64,000 nt of DNA from Rhinopomastus cyanomelas (Eukaryota; Chordata; Aves; Bucerotiformes; Rhinopomastidae): NCBI GenBank assembly GCA_013400115.1, contig VXBP01009458.1, forward strand, positions 1 to 64,000. The letters are read 5' to 3'. The position numbers and the translations under genes are program-made. Below, piece by piece: positions 24,717-37,177 of the stretch (positions are counted from its first letter, which is position 1; each line of letters starts with the position of its first letter). Below the pieces are notes generated by a model. The model was not told the origin of the DNA. It did no database searches and was given only the letters and a program-made list of their open reading frames with translations.

Positions 24717-24773
24717 AGTGTGGGGAGATATCCCGTGGATGCAGCGTTGTGCCTATCACACTAATCTGGAGTT

Positions 24774-24779
24774 AATAAA
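24774..24779 (+). terminator. Polyadenylation signal of the 5' ASL gene
   Basis: AATAAA, 58 bp after the stop codon, within a 3'UTR that is near-identical to that of the second copy. Confidence 0.85.
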
Positions 24780-25039
24780 CACTGGGTGTATGTAGTTCAC
24801 TGAAACTCCTGTCTTGCGTCTTTCTTCTTAGGGGCAAGATTTTGCAGGGCTTCCTCAGCCTTTGTGAATCTTGGGGAAGTTCTCATCATATGATTGTACA
24901 GGGGTGCTCCACTACATAGCAGTGGAGCTGTATTAAGGGGGCAATCAGGAGCTAGTAGGTAGAGAAGAGCAGGAGTGTCTGTCCTCAACAAACATGTAAA
25001 TGTGTCCCTTGAGGGGACACGGGTGGATGAGGGGAGTGC

Positions 25040-25115
25040 TTGTCCCCTTTGGCTCTGCACTAGTGAGGCTGCACCTCAACAGTGGGTTCAATTTTGGGAC
25101 CCCCACTACAGGAAG
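25040..25115 (+). repeat. CR1 LINE ORF2 fragment
   Basis: TCTGCACTAGTGAGGCTGCACC and GGACCCCCACTACAGGAAGG match the CR1 segment that encodes LVRPHLEY..QFWAP, in diverged form. Confidence 0.6.
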
Positions 25116-26710
25116 GTAAATGCATAGGTCATATCAGCCCACCACAAACCCCCTGTTAGCTCTGGTTTATGCTGAAGCATGGGGTTGCATGGTCCCAGGT
25201 CAAGCTTCTTCCTCTGCATGACCCAGGCCAAGCTAGCTCAGGCAGAATGCTTGTTAGAGACTGGCATGGCTGGCTGCCCCTTATAGGTCTTACACTGTCT
25301 TCTGTCTGTCCTTAAAAAATAGAACAAAAACAGGAAAATCCTTTCTAGGGGGATGAGAATGCAGCTACCTTGTGTCTTCCACAGGATGAAACATATTTAA
25401 TGAAGGAAACACTCAAAACCTTATTCTCCACTATCATTCTGCTGTGATTTCTGGATGCCTGACTTAAGAGACAGAGAGCTGTCTACGGGCAAGGTGGAGC
25501 AATTTCCATGAAACCATCTTGAACTCCCCCAGCAGAGGAGCACTAGTTCTGACATGGACAACTTGTTTTGTGTCACAGCACTGTCAGGCTGGTGTTTTGC
25601 TCAGCACCCTGCCCTCCATGCTGATGCAGCAACATGTTATTGACTCAGACCCACAAGACTCTGCAGCACACAGAGGTTGTGGCAATGCCTCACTGCACTG
25701 AAGTGAAGGGCTACAGCACAGACAGTACAAACTGCCCTAAGTTAAATCTCTTGCCATTAACAAAGTCCTCCAAGACACACAAAGTGCTTTCACCCTACCT
25801 TTGTACTATTTCTGCTTTAAACATGAGGGAGAACAAACAGCACAAGAAAACCTCCCGTTCTTCAACTCCTTCCCCAGCCCTCAGCCTCTCCTTATTGTGG
25901 TCCTAAATCTGACCTATTCTGGCATTTAAAGAACTGCACGTTTCAATCACCACTGCATAAACCTCCTTTGTGTTTGCTCTGCTACTTCCTGCCGTGTTTC
26001 TGTGCTGGCACTTGCGTCTCGCTCTGCAACACTGGTCAGCAGTGGCCAGGAAATAACTTATGGACACTTACCTGATAGGGAAAAGGCACAAGAAAAGGCG
26101 AGGTGACACCAATACCCCAAACCTCCAAGGCAGTAGAGACATCTCTAGCTCCCAGCTCTTTTCTCTTCCATAAGCTTTCTTGATCTGTGCCACTCCCCTC
26201 TTCTCCTATTTGTATCTTCTAGCCCCTGCTCAGCACCTTCAGAAGCCTCAGATGAAGAGATTTCCTCTCACTCCCAGCAGCAAACATCTGGCATTGTTCC
26301 TCATGACCACTACAGGGCCCTGCCAAACTGAAAGGAAAAGGGAAGTCTTAGCAGTTTATCACATCTCAGTCTCCTACTTACATAAGTAGTTCATAATTAC
26401 TGGTACTTCCCATCCACCCACCCTTTTCCTGAAATTGTGAAATAATTTAGACTGGCAGGGCCCTGCAGAGGTCTCTGAAGCTCCAGACATTGCAGGAGTG
26501 TGTGGTCCATGGTATCTCCAGACTTTCGCCATCATCCTACTACGGCTCATTTTGATCTGGGTTTTTACAGCTCTTCTCCTTAGCACATGATGATCTATAC
26601 TGACAGAAGGATCAGTGATTCAGACACTACTCTGAATCCACTACACTTGGTCTGAAATCCCTGCTCCATTACAGACCACAGGAAAGGACTTAAACCAAGA
26701 TTTCACATAG

Positions 26711-26767
26711 GCTGATCACGACGACCTTTCAAGGTCCCTTCCAATCCCTAATGATTCTATGATTCCA
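26711..26767 (+). repeat. CR1 LINE 3' tail
   Basis: GATCACGACGACCTTTCAAGG, CCTTCCAATCCCTAATGATTC, ending ATGATTCCATGA. Confidence 0.85.
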
Positions 26768-28299
26768 TGAGCTATTGAAACTCTCAGCAGACAGCTATGT
26801 AGCTCTGATCTGACACCCAAGCAGATAACAAACCTACAGAAGGGCTCTTCAAACATCACAAAAAGTAATGACTCTTCACTGGATCTCCTGAAGGAAAAGT
26901 TCTCTAACCTGCTTTTACACTCTGGGAAAATCCTGCTGAATATTTTGTCCCCTGAACAAATTGCTGTGCCTGAACAAACTACCTTTTTGTCCCCTGACTC
27001 CCTATTGAAGAAGCTGAGCTGATAACATTTCTCTGTCACCACAAAAGTATCGTGAGAACAGACACTATGTATGACCACAATGTCCCCTGCAGGCACCATG
27101 GATGGATTTGAGACAGCAATTTCCAAACGTGTCCATCGAGGCTGGACTCTTCTTTGCCAGGGGCAACACAAACAACTTCATTGTGATTCTTCAGCTATTT
27201 CTGTACCTCATGTTGGAGCGATGCACGCACAGGTAAGTGGAAAAGAGGTCTGGAACTGATAGGACAGAAGCTGGAGCTTTCACTGTGAAATTTAACCACA
27301 TAACTGTTTAAACACAGGTCATATTTAGAAATCAAAGCTGTCATGTATCACACATACACAGGGTTAATGATGTGGAAACACAAACAGCAAAGCAGATATA
27401 TGGCAGCTCTGACAGTGCCAGGAATCCCACCTTCCATTTTCTAGCCCTGTAGGTTCTAACTGGTCTATGAAGGAAACCAGATTCTGAAAGAGTTGTGCAT
27501 GTTCCATATAGACAACCTATATGGTTCACAAACATCATGAGGTAAAGCCTCTCCCTGTATAAGATTAATTCTGGATGTAAATGTAGTGCTCAGCAACTTC
27601 CCGTCAGAGAGGAGATTAAGCACAAAGATGAACATAACAAGAAAGGAATTAAAAACTAATGACTCCAGAAGAGGAGGGGACCTGGTAGCAAAATGAGGGT
27701 TTTAAAGAGTTTTTTTTTTCATTGTAGCCAGCAAGATGCTCTGTGCATCTGCAGACCTGGAAGTCTGAAAGGGAAGAGTGTCATCACCCCAGAAAAAAAT
27801 TACCAGTGTTTGAGAAGCAGAGAATTAATAGTGGAGTATGAATCCAGATACAGTCTGGGCCTTGCTCTGTTCTGGCACTGAAAGCAGGAATCTGGAAGGA
27901 AGCCCAGCGGCAGTGGTACTTGCCCATTCAGGCTGGGTAGCCAGTGGGTGCCTGGTGATTGCCATGTCATTGTGCCTGTGTCTTCTCTGCTACAGTAAGC
28001 AGCAGCCCTAACCGTGCCATCCCACTGTGCCTTCCACTTCAGAAAGGGTGAATAGCAGGGTAGAGAAGAAATAGGAAAGACAGCTGAACTAGCTCCTTTA
28101 CACCTCAACTACCCAACGGTCCTGTGGCAACCGGGCTGGTTAAAGGACACTAACCCCAAAAGTGCAAAAGCAAACTGGGAAGCACATCCTGCACAGCCTC
28201 AAACGCACTTTGACAGAGAAAACCCCCGCGGCAAAGGCGCAATCCGCCGGGCGAACAGGAACGGCCCCGCTGCTATGGCGGGGTGGGGAGCGGAGCGGG

Positions 28300-28390
28300 G
28301 CCGGTCCCGGGGACACCCCGCCCCGCTGGGGCGGGACGAGCCGCCAACCCCGCTCCGAGGCGACTAGAAGGTGGTGGTGTGGCAGCGGGA
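28300..28390 (+). promoter_or_regulatory. Promoter of the 3' ASL/delta-crystallin gene
   Basis: Homologous to the promoter of the first copy, with the same GC-box palindrome (about 28316-28335). The TATA-like heptamer is changed to CTAGAAG (28364-28370). Exon 1 ends at 28427 (donor GTGAGC). Confidence 0.6.
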
Positions 28391-28453
28391 GCAGCGAGTG
28401 AGCGGCCGGGGCTGAGCTGCGGAGCAGGTGAGCGGGGCCGCCGCTGCTGAAGC

Positions 28454-28501
28454 CACGGGCACGGGCACGGGCACGGGCACGGGCACGGGCACGGGCGCGG
28501 G
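28454..28501 (+). repeat. (CACGGG)n hexanucleotide microsatellite in ASL2 intron 1
   Basis: Seven perfect CACGGG units followed by one CGCGGG unit, 26 bp after the exon 1 donor. The plus (transcribed-sense) strand has eight GGG runs at 3-nt spacing, a strong G-quadruplex pattern. The first copy has no such repeat in its intron 1. Confidence 0.95.
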
Positions 28502-28583
28502 CGCAGCCTAACCTCACATCGCTCTTCCACAGGTTGCAGCAGTTGCCGGTGTCGTTGCACAAACAGGCTAAACGTCGTCGGAA

Positions 28584-31500
28584 ATGGCAGCCGAGGTGAG
28601 GGAGACCTTTGCTGCTCCGGCAGGTGGTCGGTGGGAGGTGGAGGTGAGGGAGGCTCAGCTAAAGCCCAAGTCCCCTGCCACGGCCCTCAGGCTCTTCCTC
28701 GGACACACAAGTAGCCGATGCAGCTCACGGCTGACGACTGGCGCTGAGGCAGGAGGGACTTTACAGCAGCTTGTGTAAACACTTCTCGGTACAAAAGCTG
28801 CATTTTCAGTTTCTTGCCCGGTCAGTGAGACGTGACTGGTCGCCTTGGCGAGCTGTACCTTCCGCCTCCCAAGCAGCTCCCCCAGCCCTGGCCTCTGCAC
28901 TGGGTCACAGACAAGCGTCCCTCAGCCATCGAGCTGTACCAGCCACTTCCCCCAGCAGAGTCCCGAGCCAGCTGAAGTTAGTCTTTCAGTTTTGATTTCC
29001 TGATTGCAAATGCTGTGATGTGTTTGTTGACTCACTCCTTACTTTGATGGAAATCCACAACGCTGAAGTTAAACCCGACAGCCCTGCTCCATGTTCAGGT
29101 GCTCAGCCTCTCAGCGCTGCCATTCTCTTGCGTTGTCCTCTCAGGCACGTTGTGTCAGCAGGGCTTGGCAGAGACGTGGAGACAGTCACTAGGGAAAAAG
29201 TTTCTAAGGTTATTCAACAGCACTCTGTCTGACTGGTAAAGCTTTCAACTCTCCTGCCAGCTTCTTGCTGTCCATGGTAGTTGCAGAGTCACACGAACAG
29301 ACCTGACAGGGGAGGTTAAAAGTGCAAGTGGATTAGTAATTATTATCCACCCTGCCATGGCAGTTGTATTTAGACCCTTCCTTCAAATGTCCTACAGTTT
29401 CATTTTTTGTACCTCTTCGGGCTGGAGAGCTGCTTCTGGAGTCTTGGATCAGTTGTAAGGTCTCTGCCTAAGGAAAATTCCTATTGGAGTGCAGGTTTGC
29501 CAGAGCTGGAGCTTCAAGGAGGGACCTACCTGGGCAAACAAAAAGCTTCTGCTCAAGTGACAAACATGGCTTTTCCCCAGTGATTGAGATTCACTAGCTA
29601 GAACAGCTTGCACACACAAGTAGTGCTGTAGTGCACAGCTGGAACTGACCCTGTCTTGGGTCACCCTGTGAAGTTATGAAGCAGAGAACATGTTCCACAA
29701 AGATGATAGAGGGAGTGAAGCTGAGGCTGAGGGAGCTGGGTCTCTTGAGCTTGCAAAAAAGGAGACTGAGGGGTGACCCCATGAATGTTGATAAATATGG
29801 AAAAGGAGGGTGTCAGGAGGATGGAGCCAGGCTCTGCTCAGTGGCATCCAATGACAGGACAAGGGGCAACAGGTGTGTGCTGGAGCACAGAAGGTTCCAC
29901 ATCAGTCTGAGAAGGAACTTCTTCCCAATGAGGGTGACAGAGCACTGGAAGGGGCTGCCCAGGTGGGTTGTGGAGTCTCCTCTGGAGGCATTTAAAACCT
30001 GCCTGGCCTTGTTCCTGTATGACTTGATCTAGGGGATCCTGCTGTGGCAGGGGGATTGGACCAGATTATCTTTCAAGGTTTCCAATCCCTGACAGTCTGT
30101 GATTCTGTAAAGTGTGCAAAGTTCATGTATGAATCTTGCTTTGCGTGGAAAACAGAGTTTTGTTTGTATCTGTTTTAAAAACTTCCATTCATTTATTTCT
30201 CTGAATGCTCCTGATGCTGAAAGGTCCCTAGACCTCCCTGTCTGCAGGCTGCACCTTAATCAGTGGTAGGTTAATTTCATAGTTTTAGGATATTTTTATG
30301 CCAAAGCTTGCAAGAACATCACGGACTCTGGAGATGCTTTGAACAGTAACTTCAGACACTTCATGATATGGCTTGTGCTCACCCACTGCTCTTTTCAGCT
30401 GAAGAAAATCTGTTAGTTGAAGAGCACAGAAAGGACTTTGAGGACACTCCCTTTCACTGTAGGACTGCTTTACTTTGTCCCCATCAAAGAGTTGCTCACC
30501 TACAGGTGCCTCAAAAGATCCAAGCTGCTCTTGCACCACATGGCCTCACACTAATTTCAGAGTCCTGCAGAGGTACAGTATCTTGGAGGATTTCTGAGCC
30601 AGAGCTGACATGTCAAGGGCTAAATTCTAGTGACAGTGATATGTTCTCCACCTCTTCAGCTACACATAAAAAATTCTGAAGTCCAGGAGCATTCTGGTTA
30701 GTGATCCTACAGTGGAAGGACACAGCTGAGTGCTGGCTCTATATCAAACAATCATATATTGGACACAGTGCACAGGACCTTAATCTTAGCTATTAGACCT
30801 CTTTAATTTGATTCTTTCTCTCTCTCAGGGGAATAAACTTTGGGGAGGAAGATTCAGTGGAAGCACAGATCCAATCATGGAGATTCTCAATGCTTCCATT
30901 ACCTATGATCAGAGACTGGCTGAAGTTGATATCCAGGGGAGCAAGGCTTACGCTAAAGCCTTGGAAAAGTCTGGAATCCTGTCTAATGCTGAGATGGAGA
31001 AGATCCTGAGTGGCCTGGAAAAGGTACTTGTCTCCTTCACAAACTGTCATGTGTGCTGGACTCAATGCACCTTATCTATAGGAATCTGTAGCAACAGACC
31101 TGAGCTACTGTGCTAAAACCAGCTTTAAATGTCCTCCTGGCCAATCCTCTAGAGCTAGGCATGTGCTGAAGTGCTTTCCTGAATGGGAATGCTGTCCTAA
31201 ACCAGGGACATTACAGGTCCATGTGTATTGCACCAGGAACTTTTGGAGACATTCTGGAACAGGGATCAATGCTCAAACTGCATCCTGCTCAAACACCAAA
31301 GCACAAAAGAGGATGTGAAATAGCTGCCAACCCCCCAGTGAGAGCCTGAAGCCCTGATAAACTGATTGTCAATGCTTGTTACAGCAGGCCTGATGTCTTG
31401 GTGACCTATGCTCATCCTCTTCAGACCAAGCACTATCCTTTAATTGTTTTCATATAATTTGGGCATATTATTTTTCTGCCAGCACTTGGGATCCCTTAGA

Positions 31501-34500
31501 ATGTGGCTGCCCGAGTTAGCAGAAGGCAATGCAGAGCTTGGCATAAGGACAAGGAGAAGCCCACAGCTAAGCACTTCTAAAAAATACCCATTGTTGCTGC
31601 TCACCCACCACGAACCACAGAGTGTCTGCACAGTGCTTGTACAAGAGAATCTTTATGGACAGAGCTACAGCCACCGTGGACATTTTGCTGTGCTGCTTAA
31701 ATCCTCCTGTAGCTAGAAGGGCACAGGACCCTCATGGGCAGAGGGATGAATCCCAGCAAGAGCAGGAGAGACTTTCTGGCCATAGGCAACAGCCAGCCTT
31801 GGCCTGAAAGAACAGGAGTGACAGAGCTCTGATTTCCTCTGGGGTGGCAGAAGTTGGTAGTTGCTGGGGACACTCACAGCCCCCACAGAAGCTGCTGACT
31901 GGTTTTTCTGATGGTATTTGCAGATCTCTGAGGAATGGTCTAAAGGAGCCTTTGTGGTGACCCAGAGTGATGAGGATATCCACACTGCCAACGAACGCAG
32001 ACTGAAGGTTTGGCTCTTCTAACCTTTTGCTCCCACTGCCCTGTAGCTACATCTGCCTGACATGAAGTGCAGGTGCCTTGACTCCGCTGTGAAATTCCTT
32101 GTGGCCCTGAAACCCCAGCCAAGTGTCTCCAAGACCCCTTTTGTGGAAGAGGCACTGTGCAAGCATAGAACCCTAAGAAGAGAGCCCCTGGCTACTCATA
32201 GGATTCAAGAGCTGAGTCCCTTCCAGGCAGGCTGAAGGTCTGCTCGAGTGGAGTCTCCTGCTTGGAATTCAGAGACACTGACAGAAATCCTCCTGTTGTC
32301 CTCAGGAGCTGATTGGAGATGTGGCTGGAAAGCTGCACACAGGAAGAAGCAGGAATGATCAGGTACAAAAAGAACTGGTTGGTTTTCCTCCTTCTGTAGT
32401 CATTCCTCACCGTGGTTCTTTAATTACATTTCTTTACATCATCTTCCACATGCCCTGACACCCTCCAGCACCTACTCCCTAGGGCTTCAGTGACGCTGGA
32501 GTGACTCATTCACACGGGCCACTGGGCTCTGCAGGACTAATTTCTGGTGGTAAAAGGCCACAAACCTCCACTGCTATCATTTTGAGCACCTAGAGAAACC
32601 ACCACTTTACTGCCTGGCACCCAGGCACCCTTCAGGATCAGCCCTTGTAATGATGACCAACTTGCATCTTTTGGGGTTTTCTGATCCCGAGCTGACAGTA
32701 TCTGAGGAGCCCATGGAAAATCATGGACTTTGGGTCCATTACTGAAAGCAAGATAGGGCAGCTTTCACACATCAGTGACCAGGGAGAGCACACAACACGG
32801 ATGGGATGTTCTGGGGAGGCTCTCTGTTGAAGAGTATTTGGTCACTAAGTACATCGCATTCCGCTTCCACTCACTGCGGCCAATCTCATGCAGGTTGTGA
32901 CTGACTTGAAGCTATTCATGAGGAATTCCCTCTCTGTCATCTCTGCTCACCTCCTGCAGCTCATTAACACCTTGGTGGAACGCGCTGCCACGTAAGTCCT
33001 TCTCCACACCTACTGCCACTGCCCTCTGTGCTGACAGCTGCTGCTCACCTCTTTCTCTGCTTTCACTCACAGAGAAATCGATGTTATCATGCCTGGCTTC
33101 ACTCACCTGCAGAAAGCTCAGCCCATCAGATGGAGCCAGTTCTTGCTCAGGTAACTACTTTTCACCCTAGTCTGGGGAAGGCCTCCTCCTACCTTGAGGC
33201 CTGCTTGGCTGGAGCCTACAAGTGCATCATCCTCTGAGGGGGCAGCAGGGAGGGGGTGACAAACCAGAGCTAACTTTACAAACTGGGACAGGAACTCCCC
33301 CTGCTCCTGTGTGGCTCTAGCTAACCAGGGAACCAAGCACTGAACAGGCAGTGCAGACCAACTCCTTGGTGACTCTTACCTCTTGGGTTGTGTGTCATCT
33401 CCTGGCTTGATGTGCTTCATCTCTGATGTCCCTTCCTAGCCATGCTGTTGCTCTGACCCGTGATTCTGAGCGCCTGGGGGAGGTGAAGAGGAGGATCAAT
33501 GTCTTGCCTTTGGGAAGGTAACATTTACTTCCTGGGTAACCCTTGGGCCTCACTTTGTTCTGCAAAATGGCTAAGAGGCAGACCTTCACATCCCCTGAAT
33601 CACTGGGGTTTGTACACTGTATGTACTGCAGAGCTGTACTGCAGAGCCTTGCTTCTCTCCTCCAAGAGAATATTCTTCCAAAGAGCATATGCTCAGCACA
33701 GAGATACTGTTCTTCCTTCTTGAAATTCAGGACTACAAAGCTTTGCTGAAGCAAACTTTCTTTGGAAGAGAAATCCTGTTCTATTCTAGAGTTCAGATTT
33801 TGCTGAGCCTCTGGCCACACTGTGTGACACCAGAATAAACTGGGGGAGGCAGATCTTCAGAGAGGTGTCAACACTGCCTGCTAAAGCTCAGTTTTGGTGA
33901 GTGTGCAGGATCTCAGGCATGGCTTCTGTTTCTTTCTCCCCTGGCAGCGGTGCTCTGGCTGGCAACCCACTGCAAATTGACAGAGAGCTCCTGCGTTGTG
34001 GTAAATGTCTCCTTACGACTGAGCGGCACAGAACTACCCAAAGTATCTGGGAGCTGGGGGAGCATCAAAGCATTGTTCTGATGTTGTTTTGGATGTGTTG
34101 CAGCAGCTCAACATGGGGATGGAGGGTGATTTTAAAAAAGTAAAGGACATGATCTGATGCTCAGTGACATAGGTGCAAGAGAACTCCTAATGAATTGGAA
34201 AGCCCACAAGTGTTTTACTGCAGTGAGACAGCAGGTACCTATATGGTGGGATCATAAAAAGAACCACCTCAGCTGCACGTTGGCTGCCTGGGCTAATAAT
34301 AAAAACCTTGCTAAGCATGCTTGTGTTCCTGGGACTACTCAAGGGCTCCCAGTTACCTGCATGCTGGGGCAACCTGCTACATTCAAGCTCCACATATGCC
34401 TGCCTGACCTCCTCTGTCCATCCCCTTCCTTACAGAGCTGGACTTTGCTTCCGTCAGCTTGAACAGCATGGATGCTGTCAGCGAGAGAGACTTTGTGGGT

Positions 34501-36980
34501 AAGCACAGCTCCATCACTTCTTCCCAACACTAATTTAGAAGCAGCCTTCTGAGACCTTCCCAGTTCACCTCCTCTAATAAGGAGCCTGAAATCCCTCCCT
34601 AGGAAGTAACCCTTAAGCTCCAGCTGGAGCTCCCTGGGTTGCCCAGCAAAGCAGCAGCTTTTTCACCTCCTGATTTCCTGCCTTCTCTGCAGTGGAATTC
34701 CTCTCTGTTGCCACCCTGCTGATGATCCACCTGAGCAAGATGGCTGAAGATCTCATCATCTACAGCACCAGCGAGTTTGGATTTCTAACCCTGTCTGATG
34801 CTTACAGGTAGGCCTTTTGGGCTTTCAGCAGAGAGCTCCTCCTTTAGCCTCATCTATCCCCTCCTGAAAGAATGAAACGGTTATTGGGGTTTCCCTGCTG
34901 CACAAGGCTGACCCAGCATTCAAAGCTGGCAGAAAGGCAGCCTGGGGGAGAATATTTCTCAGCAGCAGTCCCTTATTTCTGATTCAGCAGACACCCCTGC
35001 CAACAACTACTGGCAGAGAGAACTTCCTCCTCTCCTGGGAATAGCTGCCAAAGCCCTTCCTTGACCAGCTAGGACTGCAACCCTAACAGACCCCTTGTCT
35101 GTCATGGTGGCAAAACCACAGCTGTCCTTCCCTGACATGCAACACATGGGCTCTGCTGTTAACACCAACTCTGGAAGGGCGTGGGAGAAGCCACCTTTTT
35201 ATTTCCTGATGGAGGGGTTACACTACACAGTAGCAAAAAAGACTGCAATGGCAAAGGCTTTGTGTGACACTCAGTTTCTTGCTCTTCTAAACCCTAGGAA
35301 GATGTCTGGGGAAGGGGGAATTACATGTTGGCTTTTGTAAAGCTGGGCCAGTAACTGCATGACTTGAGTGTGTTAGGGACTGGGGTCTTACTCACACTCC
35401 TCACACCTTCCTTTCAGCACTGGAAGCAGCCTGATGCCTCAGAAGAAGAATCCTGATAGCCTGGAGCTGATCCGCAGCAAAGCTGGACGAGTGTTTGGAC
35501 GGGTGAGCCTGATACAATCAGAAAAGGGATGGAGAAACTGCTCCTATCAGGGCCATGTGCTGCTTCTCTTCCCACAACTAACTGCCTCGTCTGCTTCTCT
35601 CTGCAGTTGGCTGCTATTCTCATGGTTCTCAAAGGGCTGCCAAGCACCTACAACAAGGATCTGCAGGTAAGACACCTGCAGGTGTTAGTTTTCACACCAC
35701 CTCTCTGAGCAGACACAGACACCTTCTGTTCCTGAGCACTCAGACCTGCACAGACCCTGCTTGTGTGCAGGATGGCAGCAGGAAAGGGGCTGAGGCTGCA
35801 GTAGCCACCCCAGCCATAGCAGAGGCCCTTGATGCTCTGCTGGACAGGCTGCTCAGGCTGTTAGGCTGCACCAGTTGACTTACAGCACCTTCTGTCTCTG
35901 TTGTAATGCAGGAGGACAAGGAGGCTGTTTTTGATGTTGTGGACACCCTGAATGCTGTGCTCCAGGTTGCCACTGGAGTGATTTCTACTCTCCAGGTAAG
36001 GCTTCACCTCTCACTGTTGAACAGAGTTGGGGTGCACATTTTGTGAGTAACACAGCCTATAGGTCTCTTAGCTGGTCCTAAGATGGAGAGTTCAGTGGGA
36101 CATCCATGCTGCTCATTACAGCCTCCACAGTCAGCTGCCCAGGGGTCAGAGGTTCCCTTCAGAGCCAGGTCCCAAGTCACTCACTGTTACCACTACCATG
36201 CCCAAGGTAGAGCTAATGGTGCTTCACTCTGACCCTCCTTGCAGATCAACAGGGAGAGCATGGAGAAGGACCTGAGCCCCGAGATGTTGTCTACAGACCT
36301 TGCTCTCTACTTGGTTCGTAAAGGAGTAAGTATCAGGGTGACACTTGGAGCTCTCATTTCTTTTGGACGTAGAATACTGCTCAGTGAGAGCCTGAGATGG
36401 GGCCTCTTGTTCTATACCCAGGTGATCACCAGTCTGGGTCAACAAACCTGGATTCACATGACACTGCACTAAGTGAAAACAAGCCAACCAATATGAGAGT
36501 GCACATCCATTTTGTTCCCTTGACAAACACCCCCCGTTGCCTGGTCACTCACTGCAGCCTCTGCTTCTCACTGCAGATGCCATTCAGACAAGCCCACGTT
36601 GTCTCTGGCAAGGCCGTCCACCTCGCTGAGTCTAAAGGCATCCCCATCAATGGTCTCACCTTGGATGACCTGAAGAGCATCAGGTTTGTATTGCCCTTAC
36701 TTTCCCATGACTTCCCTCAGCAGGCTCCATCTCTCCATTCCCTCCCCATCTCTGCAGGCAGGGAGCTTGTAAAGCCACCCAGTAGCTCCCAGTGCTCCCC
36801 ACTGACACCTCTTCTCTTTGCTTCCCCAGTCCCCTGATTGGCAGCGATGTCTCCCAGGTCTTCAACATGGTCAATAGTGTGGAGCAGTACACAGCCATGG
36901 GTGGTACTGCCAAGAGCAGCGTGTCCACCCAGATCGAGCAGCTGAGGGAGCTGCTCAAGAGGCTGAAGGAACAAGCTTAG
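28584..36980 (+). CDS. ASL2: Argininosuccinate lyase / delta-crystallin, 3' copy (delta-2-type, likely the enzyme)
   Basis: Second tandem copy with the same 17-exon plan. Exon 1 (non-coding) ends 28427; exon 2 is 28533-28595 (ATG 28584). Further exons: 30829-31023, 31924-32007, 32306-32362, 32894-32991, 33073-33150, 33440-33517, 33948-34000, 34436-34498, 34693-34807, 35418-35502, 35607-35666, 35912-35995, 36245-36325, 36577-36683, 36830-36980. Every exon has the same length as in copy 1 and the reading frame joins to 466 codons. Family-conserved residues are all kept: KLWGGRF at 7-13, His 160, YSTGSSLMPQKKNP with catalytic Ser 281, and LVRKGMPFRQAH. In chicken and duck the downstream delta-2 gene is the active lyase, and this copy's intact motifs agree. 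Intron 2 is long (2.2 kb) and holds a CR1. Intron 16 is about 340 bp shorter than in copy 1. Confidence 0.94.
29697..30110 (+). repeat. CR1 LINE 3' fragment in ASL2 intron 2
   Basis: Sense copy from CAAAGATGATAGAGGGAGTG through GTTCCACATCAGTCTGAGAAGG to GACAGTCTGTGATTCTG. It accounts for part of the extra length of ASL2 intron 2 over ASL1 intron 2. Confidence 0.9.
31582..31612 (+). promoter_or_regulatory. Intron-3 lens-enhancer-like element, 3' copy (SOX core intact)
   Basis: Same position as in copy 1, but with CATTGTTG at 31589-31596 (SOX consensus on the reverse strand, AACAATG), followed by CTGCTCACCCACC. It resembles the chicken DC5 delta-crystallin enhancer core. The repressor half-site CACCT that I recall for delta-EF1 reads CACCC in both copies here. 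Confidence 0.55.
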
Positions 36981-37037
36981 AGTGTGGGGAGATATCCCGT
37001 GGATGCAGCGTTGTGCCTATCACACTAATCTGGAGTT

Positions 37038-37043
37038 AATAAA
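37038..37043 (+). terminator. Polyadenylation signal of the 3' ASL gene
   Basis: AATAAA, 58 bp after the stop codon, at exactly the same spacing as in the first copy. Confidence 0.85.
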
Positions 37044-37177
37044 CACTGGGTGTATGTAGTTCACTGAAACTCCTGTCTTGTGTGGGCTTCCTCAGTCCTG
37101 CTGAGGCCTGGGGAAATCTTGCTGGTATGTGAGCCTGTTAGTAGAGCTGGGTTACAGGACCTTGAATTTCTAGGGAA

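Larger units (their letters stand above)
24817..28299. other. Intergenic interval between the two ASL copies
   Basis: About 3.5 kb, similar to the roughly 4 kb spacing I recall for the chicken delta-1/delta-2 pair. It holds a CR1 piece at about 25040-25115 and a CR1 3' tail at 26711-26767. No exon-like sequence is recognised. Confidence 0.6.

Noticed and set aside
28454..28501. CRISPR-like or other spaced repeat array
   Set aside because: Units are six bases with no spacers; an ordinary microsatellite in a vertebrate genome.
28140..28562. Minus-strand frame with a long Arg-Ala repeat
   Set aside because: Produced by reading the (CACGGG)n microsatellite and GC-rich promoter on the wrong strand.
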